This document shows positions 1-7,281 of a stretch of DNA of 64,000 nucleotides, in pieces. How positions within the stretch are numbered: the stretch's first letter is position 1; each line of letters opens with the position of its first letter. Below the pieces are notes generated by a model that worked only from the letters and a program-made list of their open reading frames with translations, had not been told where the DNA came from and searched no databases. Location of the stretch: positions 1,099,977-1,163,976 of the forward strand of contig NZ_JAFMSY010000001.1 of assembly GCF_017916455.1 (NCBI RefSeq). The letters run 5' to 3'. This DNA is from Nocardioides xinjiangensis (GTDB taxonomy: Bacteria; Actinomycetota; Actinomycetes; Propionibacteriales; Nocardioidaceae). The position numbers were made by a program, and so were the translations under genes.

Positions 1-2
1 AG

Positions 3-347
3 GTGCTTGTCACCGGTGCAGTGCACGAAGAACGTGTGCTCGCCGCCGCGGCGCAGGACGTCGCGGTACGCCCTGCGCAGCGCGCTGCAGGTGATGATCG
101 TCGGCTCGCCACGCCGGTCGCGCTCGGCGGTCCAGTCGGCCAGCGACTCGAGCCAGCCCCAGCGGTCGGCGTCGGTCAGCGCGATGCCCTTGCTCATCTT
201 CGCGACGTTCTCCGGCGGGTGGAAGTCGTCGCCCTCGGCCATCTCCCAGCCGAGGCGCTCCTGCACGGCGACGGCCGCGGTGGACTTGCCCGACCCGGAG
301 ACGCCCATGAAGACCAGGTGGAACGGCGGGGTCGCCGCGGTGCTCAT
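3..347 (-). CDS. gntK: Gluconokinase (3' part cut by window edge)
   Basis: The first 115 codons are present; the C-terminus lies outside the window. Gluconokinase phosphorylates D-gluconate with ATP to 6-phosphogluconate, feeding the pentose phosphate pathway. The N-terminus reads FMGVSGSGKSTAA, the Walker A loop of the GntK/shikimate-kinase fold, followed by AEGDDFHPPENVAKM, the substrate-binding segment typical of gluconokinases, and ITCSALRRAYRD. The ATG at 345-347 overlaps the TGA of the upstream gluconate permease (ATGA, 4 bp), so the two are translationally coupled in one operon on the minus strand. Confidence in family is high; only the end of the protein is unknown. Confidence 0.93.
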   Translation of the reverse strand, partial: MSTAATPPFHLVFMGVSGSGKSTAAVAVQERLGWEMAEGDDFHPPENVAKMSKGIALTDADRWGWLESLADWTAERDRRGEPTIITCSALRRAYRDVLRRGGEHTFFVHCTGDKH

Positions 348-1720
348 CCGATCGCCCACACGCCGAGCGCGAGCGCGAAGATCGTGACGCCGAGGGTGGT
401 CTCGAGGACCGTCCAGGTGCGCAGCGTCGTCTTGACGTCCATCCCGAAGAACCGGCTGACCAGCCAGAAGCCGGAGTCGTTGACGTGCGAGAGCACCGTC
501 GCGCCGGCGGCGATGGCCAGCACCAGGGCCACGAGCTGCAGCGCAGAGGGGTCGGCGTCCGCCACGCCGGCCGACAGCAGGCCTGCCGTGGTGGTCAACG
601 CGACGGTCGCCGAGCCCTGCGCGACGCGCAGGATCGTGGCGATGACGAATGCGCTGACCACGAGGGGCAGGCCGAGGTCCTGCAGCGAGTCGGAGAGGGC
701 GTCGCCGATGCCGCTGTAGCGCAGCACGCCGCCGAACATGCCGCCCGCTCCGGTGATGAGGATGATCGCGCAGATCGGGCCGAGTGCCTCGTTGAGCAGC
801 GTCTCGACCTCCTCGCGCGAGTGCCGGCGGATCGCGAGGGTGTAGGTCGCGACGAGCAGAGCGATCAACAGCGCTACCGGCGTCTGGCCGATGAAGATGA
901 CGATGTCGGCGATCGTGCCGTCCTCGGCGATCGAGCCGTTGGTGCGCAGCGTGGTGAGCACGGTGTTGGCGCCGATCAGCACCAGCGGCAGGAGCAGGAT
1001 CCCGAGCACGTGGGTGAACGCCGGCGGATTCTCGGTGTCGGCCTCGCGGCCGCCGGTGAGCACCGAGTCGTCGATCGGGACGTGCACCTTGCCGAGCCAC
1101 CCGATCGTCACGGCGTACACGCCGACGAACCACGCGACGACCGCGACCACCACGCCGACGAGCAGGGTCAGGCCGATGCTCGCGCCGAGCTCGGCGGCCG
1201 CCGTGACCGGCCCGGGGTGCGGCGGCACGATGGCGTGCATGCTGGCGAAGGCGCCGGCGGCGGGGAGCGCGTAGAGCAGCACGGAGCCGCCGAAGCGCTT
1301 GGCCACCGAGAAGATGATCGGCAGGAAGACCACGAGGCCGGCGTCGAAGAAGATCGGCAGCCCGAACAGCAGCGAGGCGATGCCGAGCGCCAGCGGAGCC
1401 CGCTTCTCCCCGAACCGGCTGACGAGCGTGTCGGCGAGCACCTGCGCGCCGCCGGTCACCTCCAGCAGCCGGCCGATCATCACTCCGAGTCCGACGAGCA
1501 GCGCCACCGTGCCGAGCGTGCTGCCGAACGCCGCTATCGCGACCGTCGGCACGTCCGCGACCGGCACGCCCGCGGCGATCGCCGTGCCGAAGCTGACCAG
1601 GACCAGCGCGACGAAGGCGTGCATCCGCAGGACGATGATGAGCAGGAGCAGGACCGCCACAGCGAGCGCTGCGATGGTGAGGAGCGTGCCTGAGCCGTAG
1701 GCGGGCGCCATGTTCTCCAC
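344..1720 (-). CDS. gntP: GntP-family gluconate permease
   Basis: A 458-residue integral membrane transporter of the GntP family, which takes up gluconate or related sugar acids by proton symport. About 12 hydrophobic segments are visible; the segments LPIFFDAGLVVFLPIIF, FASMHAIVPPHPGPV and the C-terminal LSHVNDSGFWLVSRFFGM are hallmark GntP sequences. The start is GTG at 1718-1720, preceded by GGAGG about 6 bases upstream; the internal ATG three codons later has no such site. It precedes gntK with a 4-bp overlap, so substrate is most likely gluconate. A second, diverged GntP paralogue sits at 17978-19462. No regulator gene lies directly beside it. Confidence 0.93.
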   Translation of the reverse strand: MENMAPAYGSGTLLTIAALAVAVLLLLIIVLRMHAFVALVLVSFGTAIAAGVPVADVPTVAIAAFGSTLGTVALLVGLGVMIGRLLEVTGGAQVLADTLVSRFGEKRAPLALGIASLLFGLPIFFDAGLVVFLPIIFSVAKRFGGSVLLYALPAAGAFASMHAIVPPHPGPVTAAAELGASIGLTLLVGVVVAVVAWFVGVYAVTIGWLGKVHVPIDDSVLTGGREADTENPPAFTHVLGILLLPLVLIGANTVLTTLRTNGSIAEDGTIADIVIFIGQTPVALLIALLVATYTLAIRRHSREEVETLLNEALGPICAIILITGAGGMFGGVLRYSGIGDALSDSLQDLGLPLVVSAFVIATILRVAQGSATVALTTTAGLLSAGVADADPSALQLVALVLAIAAGATVLSHVNDSGFWLVSRFFGMDVKTTLRTWTVLETTLGVTIFALALGVWAIG

Positions 1721-1872
1721 GAGAGACCTCCAGGGTGGGGGGTGCGCCCCACCCTAGAGCGCTGCGTCGGCGGGCGCGCGCACCTGCGAGCTGCGGCAGG
1801 GTGCCGCCGGGGCGGCCGCCCGAGATCAGGCGTTGGTGTACGCAGCGCGCCTGCGCTTCCCCTGACGGACGG

Positions 1873-1903
1873 ACGGGGGCCGACCCTGTGGGCCGACCCC
1901 CGT
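1873..1903 (-). terminator. Stem-loop downstream of dps
   Basis: Arms ACGGGGG and CCCCCGT (7 bp) with further partial pairing inside, lying 22 bases past the Dps stop codon and before the permease start. It is GC-rich without a clear T-run, as is common in actinobacteria. The rest of the 1721-1925 gap shows no gene. Confidence 0.5.
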
Positions 1904-1925
1904 GCGGGGCTCTCGCTGCTGGCGC

Positions 1926-2456
1926 TCACTCGCTCCAGGAGCGCGGCAGGCTGCTGTTCGCGACGCGGTTCTCGGCGTCGATCATCCACGCGAGCTGCTC
2001 GAGGCGCTCGAGGATCGTGTGGATCAGGTCGGCCGAGGTCGGGTCCTCCTCGTCGACCTCGTCGTGGATGCGCCGACCGGTGCCGGTGACGGCGTACAGC
2101 GCCGCGACGATCAGGTCCACGCAGTCGCCGGTGTTGACCTCGTCGGCGGGGAACTGCGCCAGCGACGACTGCTCGGCCACGGTCCTCGAGCGGGCGTCGG
2201 GCGTCGCGTAGATCGCGCGCATCCGCTCGGCCACGTCGTCGGAGAACCCGCGCGCGGCCTCGACCACCTCGTCGAGCACGAGGTGCAGGTCGCGGAAGTT
2301 CTTGCCGACGACGTTCCAGTGGGCCTGCTTGCCCTGGAGGTGCAGGTCGGTGAGGTCGACGAGCAGCTGCTGGAGGTGGCCGGCGAGGCGCTCGGAGGCC
2401 TGGAAGGCGGGGTGCGCCGTGCGAGCGGTGCGGGTGGGAGCTGCGGTCTCGGTCAT
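1926..2456 (-). CDS. dps: Dps family ferritin-like DNA-protection protein
   Basis: A 176-residue member of the Dps/starvation-inducible ferritin family: dodecamers oxidise and store ferrous iron and shield DNA from peroxide. The sequence [26 protein letters not shown] carries the ferroxidase-site residues (His in KQAHWNV, Asp/Glu in HLVLDE) seen in all Dps proteins, and length is typical. An upstream in-frame ATG at 2495 would add 13 residues with no family similarity; the ATG at 2454-2456 has AGAGGAAG about 6 bases upstream and is chosen. Monocistronic, with a stem-loop behind it. The A+T-rich stretch at about 2490-2520 (ACCCTTTTCTTGAATGATTC) is the likely promoter area; no operator could be assigned. 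Confidence 0.92.
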   Translation of the reverse strand: MTETAAPTRTARTAHPAFQASERLAGHLQQLLVDLTDLHLQGKQAHWNVVGKNFRDLHLVLDEVVEAARGFSDDVAERMRAIYATPDARSRTVAEQSSLAQFPADEVNTGDCVDLIVAALYAVTGTGRRIHDEVDEEDPTSADLIHTILERLEQLAWMIDAENRVANSSLPRSWSE

Positions 2457-2552
2457 GGGCTCTTCCTCTCTGTCGGTACCTTGCCTACTCAACACCCTTT
2501 TCTTGAATGATTCCAGTAAGGAGAGGCTGACCTACGAGGCGCGGCCCCGCCG

Positions 2553-4028
2553 TCACGGCGCCTGGTCGCCCCGGGCCTCCTCCTGCGCCACCAGCGCCGG
2601 GAGGTCCGGGAGCCGGTCGAGCCCCATGAGGGCACGCGACATGCGGCGGTTGCCGGCGAACGTCTCGCGGTGCCGGTCGAGGAACCACCAGTAGCCCGCG
2701 CTGAACGGGCAGGCGTCCTCACCGACCCGCACCTTCGGGTCGAAGCGGCACGACCCGCAGTGGTCGCTCATCGTGTTGATGTACGCGCCGCCGGAGGTGT
2801 ACGGCTTGGTCATCATCTGGCCGCCGTCGGCGTGCTGGGACATGCCGACGATGTTCGGCACCATCACCCAGTCGTAGCCGTCGACGAACGCGCGGTGGAA
2901 CCAGTCGGTCACCTGCGCCGGCGCCCATCCGCGCTGCAGGGCGTAGGAGCCCAGCACCATCAGCCGCGGGATGTGGTGCACCCAGCCGTGGTCGGCGAGG
3001 CGGCCGAGGGTGTGCGAGAGGCAGCGGGCGTCGGTGGCCCCGGCGTCGAGCTCGGCGAACCACTGCGGGATCGGCTGCTGCGCGCCGAGGGCGTTCTCGC
3101 GGCGGTAGTCGTCGCCCATGTGCCAGTAGACGTGCCAGACGTAGTCGCGCCAGCCGATGACCTGACGGACGAAGCCCTCGACGCTCGCGATCGGCGCGGC
3201 GCCGCTGCGGTACGCCGCCTCCGCGCGCTCGACGACCTCGAGCGGGTGCAGCAGGCCGAGGTTCTGCGGTGCGCTGACGAGGCTGTGGGCCATCCACGGG
3301 TCGCCCTCGAGGATCGCGTCCTCGTGGGCGCCGAACGCGGGCAGGCGGTGCTCCACGAAGTGGTCGAGCGCCGTCAGCGCCTCTCGCCGCGTCGCCGGGA
3401 AGAGGCGCCGGCCGTCCCGGCCGAGGAACGTCACGTCGCCGTCGCGCTCCCACTTGTCGAGGTCCTCGCGGACCTGCGCGTCGACGTCGTCCTCGCCCGG
3501 CCACCAGGGCTCGGTCACACCGAGGGTCTCGGCGCCCCTGGGCGGCGGCTGGCGGTTGTCGTGGTCGAAGTTCCACCGTCCGCCGACCGGCTCGCCGCCG
3601 TCCACCAGCACGCCGTGCGCCAGCCGCGCGCGACGGTAGAAGTCCTCCATCAGCAGCCGCTTGCCGCGACGACCCTCGGTCCAGCGCTCGAAGTCCTCGC
3701 GGGCCGTGGCGAAGCCCCGCGCCGGGAGCACCCGGCACCCGAGCCGCTCGACCAGGCCGAGCGCGGCGTACGACGTCGGGTGCACGACCTCGACGTCGTC
3801 GCCCAGGTCGCGCACCACCTCGGCGTACGTCTCGGCCTGCACGTAGGCCAGCCGCTCGCCGAGCTCCGCGGCCCGGTGGCGCATGGCGCTGAGCACTAGG
3901 TGCGCCTTGGCCCGGTGGAAGCGCCGGCGGCGGAAGACCGACTTCGCCTCGACCATCAGCAGCGGCCCGCGGTGGTCGTCGACGAAGTGCGGACCGAGCT
4001 GGTCGCCGAAGAGCCACCGGGTGGTCAT
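2553..4028 (-). CDS. Cryptochrome/photolyase-related protein of the iron-sulfur (PhrB-like) class
   Basis: A 491-residue FAD-dependent DNA photolyase-type protein. The opening MTTRWLFGDQLGPHF and the overall length match the bacterial iron-sulfur cryptochrome/photolyase class, whose studied members repair (6-4) photoproducts using light. Four cysteines fit the known cluster pattern: Cys336 (DARCLSHTL), Cys424 and Cys427 (HCGSC) and Cys440 (DACPF), expected to hold a [4Fe-4S] cluster. DHGWVHHIPRLMVLGSYAL is the conserved FAD/lesion-site region. The gene is monocistronic or shares a transcript with the small DinB-type gene upstream (43-bp gap). Photoreceptor rather than repair function cannot be excluded. 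Confidence 0.88.
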   Translation of the reverse strand: MTTRWLFGDQLGPHFVDDHRGPLLMVEAKSVFRRRRFHRAKAHLVLSAMRHRAAELGERLAYVQAETYAEVVRDLGDDVEVVHPTSYAALGLVERLGCRVLPARGFATAREDFERWTEGRRGKRLLMEDFYRRARLAHGVLVDGGEPVGGRWNFDHDNRQPPPRGAETLGVTEPWWPGEDDVDAQVREDLDKWERDGDVTFLGRDGRRLFPATRREALTALDHFVEHRLPAFGAHEDAILEGDPWMAHSLVSAPQNLGLLHPLEVVERAEAAYRSGAAPIASVEGFVRQVIGWRDYVWHVYWHMGDDYRRENALGAQQPIPQWFAELDAGATDARCLSHTLGRLADHGWVHHIPRLMVLGSYALQRGWAPAQVTDWFHRAFVDGYDWVMVPNIVGMSQHADGGQMMTKPYTSGGAYINTMSDHCGSCRFDPKVRVGEDACPFSAGYWWFLDRHRETFAGNRRMSRALMGLDRLPDLPALVAQEEARGDQAP

Positions 4029-4071
4029 GCCGCCACCCTAGGCACGCCGGACCACCACGCCGCCTCGCGCG

Positions 4072-4572
4072 TCAGTGCGGCAGCAGGCCCTTGACGTAGG
4101 CCGCCTGGCCGAGGTGCTGGAGGCAGTCGCCGATGATGCTGACCAGCCGTACGCCGGCGGTGACCGGCGGGTCCCAGCTCTGGTCGACCTCCCGCTCGAG
4201 CTCGCGCTCGTCGACGGTCTGCAGGTAGCGCGCGGTCGCGAGGGTGACCTCGCGGTGGTAGCCGGTCAGCAGCGCCGGGTCGGCGATGCGGATCGCGTCG
4301 ACCTGCTCGGAGGTGTGGCCGTACCCGATGTCGTCGGTGCCGTTGGGCAGGCCGAACCGCTCCTGCCACTGCTCCCAGACCTGCGACTCGCGGGCGAGGT
4401 CCGCGACGTGGTCGTCCTGCACGCGGGCGAGGTGCCAGAGCAGCCAGCCGATCGAGTTGCCGGTGCCGCCGGGCCGGTGCGCCAGCGCCTGCTCGTCGAG
4501 GCCGTCCGCGACACCGTCGTACAGCTCGGTGACCCGGCCGAAGGCCTCCGTCAGCACTCCTCGGACGTCCAC
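4072..4572 (-). CDS. DinB/DUF664 superfamily protein
   Basis: A 166-residue protein with the DinB four-helix fold, a family that includes mycothiol- and bacillithiol-dependent metal enzymes. Visible signs are the N-terminal helix LTEAFGRVTELYDGVADGL, the metal-ligand region WLLWHLARVQDDHVADL and the C-terminal CLQHLGQAAYVKGLL, which supply histidines at the positions used for divalent metal in this superfamily. The substrate is not known. It lies 4 bases after the small 79-residue gene, so the two are probably co-transcribed. Confidence 0.82.
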   Translation of the reverse strand: MDVRGVLTEAFGRVTELYDGVADGLDEQALAHRPGGTGNSIGWLLWHLARVQDDHVADLARESQVWEQWQERFGLPNGTDDIGYGHTSEQVDAIRIADPALLTGYHREVTLATARYLQTVDERELEREVDQSWDPPVTAGVRLVSIIGDCLQHLGQAAYVKGLLPH

Positions 4573-4576
4573 CGGG

Positions 4577-4816
4577 TCACTCCACCGGCTGCGCGGAGCG
4601 GACCTGCGGCGCCGTCGAGCTCTCGTCCTTCATCGCGTCGATCTCGGCAAGGATGCGGCTGCGCTCGTCGTCGTCCAGGCGGACGCCCGCCTTGCGGAGG
4701 CCCTCGTCGAGCTGGTCGGCGATCATCGGGTCGTCGGCGCTGTACTGCCAGGAGCTGACCTCCTCGACCACGCGCTGCGCTGCCTCGGTCGCTGCCTGCT
4801 GCTTCTCGTCGGTCAT
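4577..4816 (-). CDS. Conserved small acidic protein of unknown function
   Basis: A 79-residue soluble protein without signal peptide or membrane segment, rich in Glu, Asp and Gln, predicted mostly helical (QQAATEAAQRVVEEVSSW, DERSRILAEIDAMKDE). I do not recognise a family. It is 4 bases upstream of the DinB-like gene on the same strand, which supports it being translated. Codon third positions are G or C as in neighbours. Confidence 0.6.
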   Translation of the reverse strand: MTDEKQQAATEAAQRVVEEVSSWQYSADDPMIADQLDEGLRKAGVRLDDDERSRILAEIDAMKDESSTAPQVRSAQPVE

Positions 4817-4902
4817 GCGCCCACGCTAACCGCGGCCCGCAGCGGCACCACGCCCGTCGGGGTGGACGCCCGCGGGTCAGCGTCGGGGGTGCCGACGCCG
4901 GC

Positions 4903-5124
4903 TCAGAGGTGGTGGAGCTTGGCGTAGGGCGGGGTGATCCGCACGACCTTCGCGCCGAAGTCGACCGTGGCTGCGTGGCTGTCGACCTTGACGACCTTGC
5001 CCAGGCCGTAGAGGTCGTGGCTCACGCGGTCGTCGACCTCGAAGACCTCCACCACCGGCTCGGGGGCGGGAGCGAAGGGGCTGCTGGGGAGGTGCTTCGG
5101 CCGGGATCCGTAAGAGGTAGCCAT
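4903..5124 (-). CDS. Small Tudor-like protein resembling the UvrD/PcrA C-terminal tail
   Basis: A 73-residue protein. Residues about 30-73 (VDDRVSHDLYGLGKVVKVDS then ATVDFGAKVVRITPPYAKL) look like the small SH3/Tudor-like tail at the C-terminus of UvrD/PcrA helicases, which binds RNA polymerase. The N-terminal 25 residues are Pro/Ser-rich and probably disordered. ATG at 5122-5124 is the start that removes a long unrelated upstream extension. Function as a free-standing domain is unknown; a role in transcription or repair is inference from the fold resemblance only. Confidence 0.7.
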   Translation of the reverse strand: MATSYGSRPKHLPSSPFAPAPEPVVEVFEVDDRVSHDLYGLGKVVKVDSHAATVDFGAKVVRITPPYAKLHHL

Positions 5125-5284
5125 CCCTCGAGTATGCGCGCTGCCCCCCGCTTTCCGGGGTGGAACGTTCACATCCCTCCGTGTCGCCGGCCACACCCGG
5201 GACGTGAAAACGGCGCTTCCGGGGTACCTGTCCGATCCAGGCATCGCCACAGAGAGTGAGGCCCAGCGCGAACGGAGCGTCGGG

Positions 5285-7114
5285 ATGGCCGACACAGCAC
5301 AGGTCACCGTGGTGGTCCCGGTCCACGCCCAGGAGGCGTGGCTGCCCGCCGCCCTCGACAGCCTCACCCGCCAGACGTGCACCTCGTGGGAGTGCGTCGT
5401 CGTCGACGACGGGTCGCCGGGCGACGTGGCCGCCGCGATGGGCGAGCTCGTCGACGACCCGCGCTTCCGCCTCGTGCGGCACGAGCGGAACCGCGGCCTC
5501 GGGGCCGCCCTCAACCGCGGCCTCGACCTCGGGACCGCGCCGTACGTCGCCTACCTGCCGGCCGACGACGTCGTGCACGCCCACCACCTCGAGTCGCTGC
5601 TGGCGACGCTCGCCCGGCACCCCGAGGCGGCGCTGGCGGTCGCCGGCGTGCGGCACGAGCACGGCGTCGCACCCGGCCGCATCGAGGGCGAGCCCCTCCA
5701 GCTCGTGCAGGTCATGCACCGGCGCACCGACGAGCGCTGGCTCGAGCGCAGCGAGCTCACCACCGACGACCTGGGGCGGATGCTGTGGGACCGGCTGCTC
5801 GCCGGCACCGATCCCGTGGAGACCGGACAGGTCACCTGCTCCTGGGTCGCGCACCCCGGGCAGCGGCACCGCGCCATGCGCGAGCCGTGGGGCGGCCTCA
5901 ACGTCTACCGCAGCAGGTACGCCGTCCAGGAGCCGCTGCGCTTCCACAGCTCGGTCGGGCACCTGCACGACGAGGTCGCGCACTACCGCCAGCTCCGGGA
6001 GCGGCCGGCCACGCCGCGCGCGGCCGACGGGCTGCGGATCCTGCTCGTGGGCGAGCTGGCGCACAACCCCGAGCGCATCCTCGCGCTGCACGAGCGCGGG
6101 CACGAGCTCTACGGACTCTGGACCGGCACGCCCGTGTGGTTCAACACCGTCGGGCCCGTGCCCTTCGGCCACGTCACCGAGGTGCCCCGCGAAGGTTGGC
6201 AGGCGGCCGTCCGCGAGCTGCAGCCCGACGTGGTCTACGCGCTCCTGAACTGGCAGGCGGTGCCGTTCGCGCACGAGGTGCTCGCAGCCGACCTCGGCAT
6301 CCCGTTCGTCTGGCACTTCAAGGAGGGCCCGTTCTTCAGCCGCGAGCACGGGCACTGGGACCGCCTCGTCGACCTCCACGTGCGCTCGGACGGAGTCGTC
6401 TACTCCTCCCCCGAGCTGCGGGACTGGTTCGCGGTGACCGTGCCCGCGACCGCACGGCGGCGCCGCATGGTGCTCGACGGCGACCTGCCGCGCGCGGAGG
6501 GCATGGTGGGGGAGCAGTCCGACCTGCTGTCCGCCCGGGACGGCGAGGTGCACACCGTGATCGCCGGACGGCCGATGGGGCCCCCGCCGGAGGTCGTCGG
6601 GGCGCTCGCCGAGGCCGGCATCCACGTGCACGTCTACAGCGAGAAGGCGCACCACCAGATGCGGTCGTGGGTCGAGGAGTGCCGGCGCCTCGCCCCGGGG
6701 CACCTGCACCTGCACCCCCAGGTGAACCAGTCCGACTGGGTCGGCGAGTTCTCGCAGTACGACGCCGGGTGGCTGCACGACTTCACCAGCACCAACGGCG
6801 GCGACCTCCACGCCGCGACCTGGGACGACCTCAACGTGCCGGCCCGGATGGCCACGCTGGCCGCCGCCGGCGTCCCGATGATCCAGCGCGACAGCGCCGG
6901 GTCGGTCGTGGCCACGCAGACCGTCGCCCGCGACCGCGAGCTCGGCATCTTCTGGCGCACGCCGGACGACTTGGTGGCGCAGTTGCGCGACGGCGGACGG
7001 CTGGAGGAGCTGCGCAAGAGCGTGTGGTCGCAGCGGGCGCTGTTCACCTTCGACGCCTGGGTCGACGACCTCGTCGACTTCTTCCGGGAGTGCATCGCCG
7101 AGCGCCGGGGGTGA
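5285..7114 (+). CDS. Two-domain glycosyltransferase (GT2 plus GT-B-like)
   Basis: A 609-residue cytoplasmic glycosyltransferase. Residues about 1-230 are a family-2 (GT-A) domain: VTVVVPVHAQEAWLPAALDSL, VVVDDGSPGD for nucleotide-sugar binding and YLPADDVVHAHHL as the DXD-type metal motif. From about residue 245 a second domain starts (LRILLVGELAHNPERI), with Rossmann-like halves and a C-terminal FDAWVDDLVDFFREC, resembling GT-B enzymes. ATG at 5285 is used, with GGAG about 8 bases upstream; an in-frame ATG at 5204 would add 27 residues unlike the family. It stands alone, with no polysaccharide cluster around it, so acceptor and product are unknown. Confidence 0.83.
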   Translation: MADTAQVTVVVPVHAQEAWLPAALDSLTRQTCTSWECVVVDDGSPGDVAAAMGELVDDPRFRLVRHERNRGLGAALNRGLDLGTAPYVAYLPADDVVHAHHLESLLATLARHPEAALAVAGVRHEHGVAPGRIEGEPLQLVQVMHRRTDERWLERSELTTDDLGRMLWDRLLAGTDPVETGQVTCSWVAHPGQRHRAMREPWGGLNVYRSRYAVQEPLRFHSSVGHLHDEVAHYRQLRERPATPRAADGLRILLVGELAHNPERILALHERGHELYGLWTGTPVWFNTVGPVPFGHVTEVPREGWQAAVRELQPDVVYALLNWQAVPFAHEVLAADLGIPFVWHFKEGPFFSREHGHWDRLVDLHVRSDGVVYSSPELRDWFAVTVPATARRRRMVLDGDLPRAEGMVGEQSDLLSARDGEVHTVIAGRPMGPPPEVVGALAEAGIHVHVYSEKAHHQMRSWVEECRRLAPGHLHLHPQVNQSDWVGEFSQYDAGWLHDFTSTNGGDLHAATWDDLNVPARMATLAAAGVPMIQRDSAGSVVATQTVARDRELGIFWRTPDDLVAQLRDGGRLEELRKSVWSQRALFTFDAWVDDLVDFFRECIAERRG

Positions 7115-7151
7115 CGCCGGTCCCCCGCCCGTCGTGACGAGCGGCCGGCGG

Positions 7152-7190
7152 CGTTCAGGTCCTTGAACGCGCCGTTCAGGTCTCTGAACG
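7152..7190. promoter_or_regulatory. Tandem pair of 18-bp palindromic sites
   Basis: Two sites, 7152-7169 and 7173-7190, each have perfect 6-bp arms CGTTCA and TGAACG around a 6-base spacer, and their starts are 21 bp apart, two helical turns. They lie 92 bp ahead of the HYR-protein start. The layout suggests cooperative binding of a dimeric regulator; which one is unknown. Confidence 0.55.
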
Positions 7191-7281
7191 CCCGGACCCC
7201 TGTTGCCCACGCCTCGCGCGCCACACCCTTCTTGTGGGAGTCGCCCGCCCGGGGCGACCAGCACAGTGGGGAAGGCAAGTC

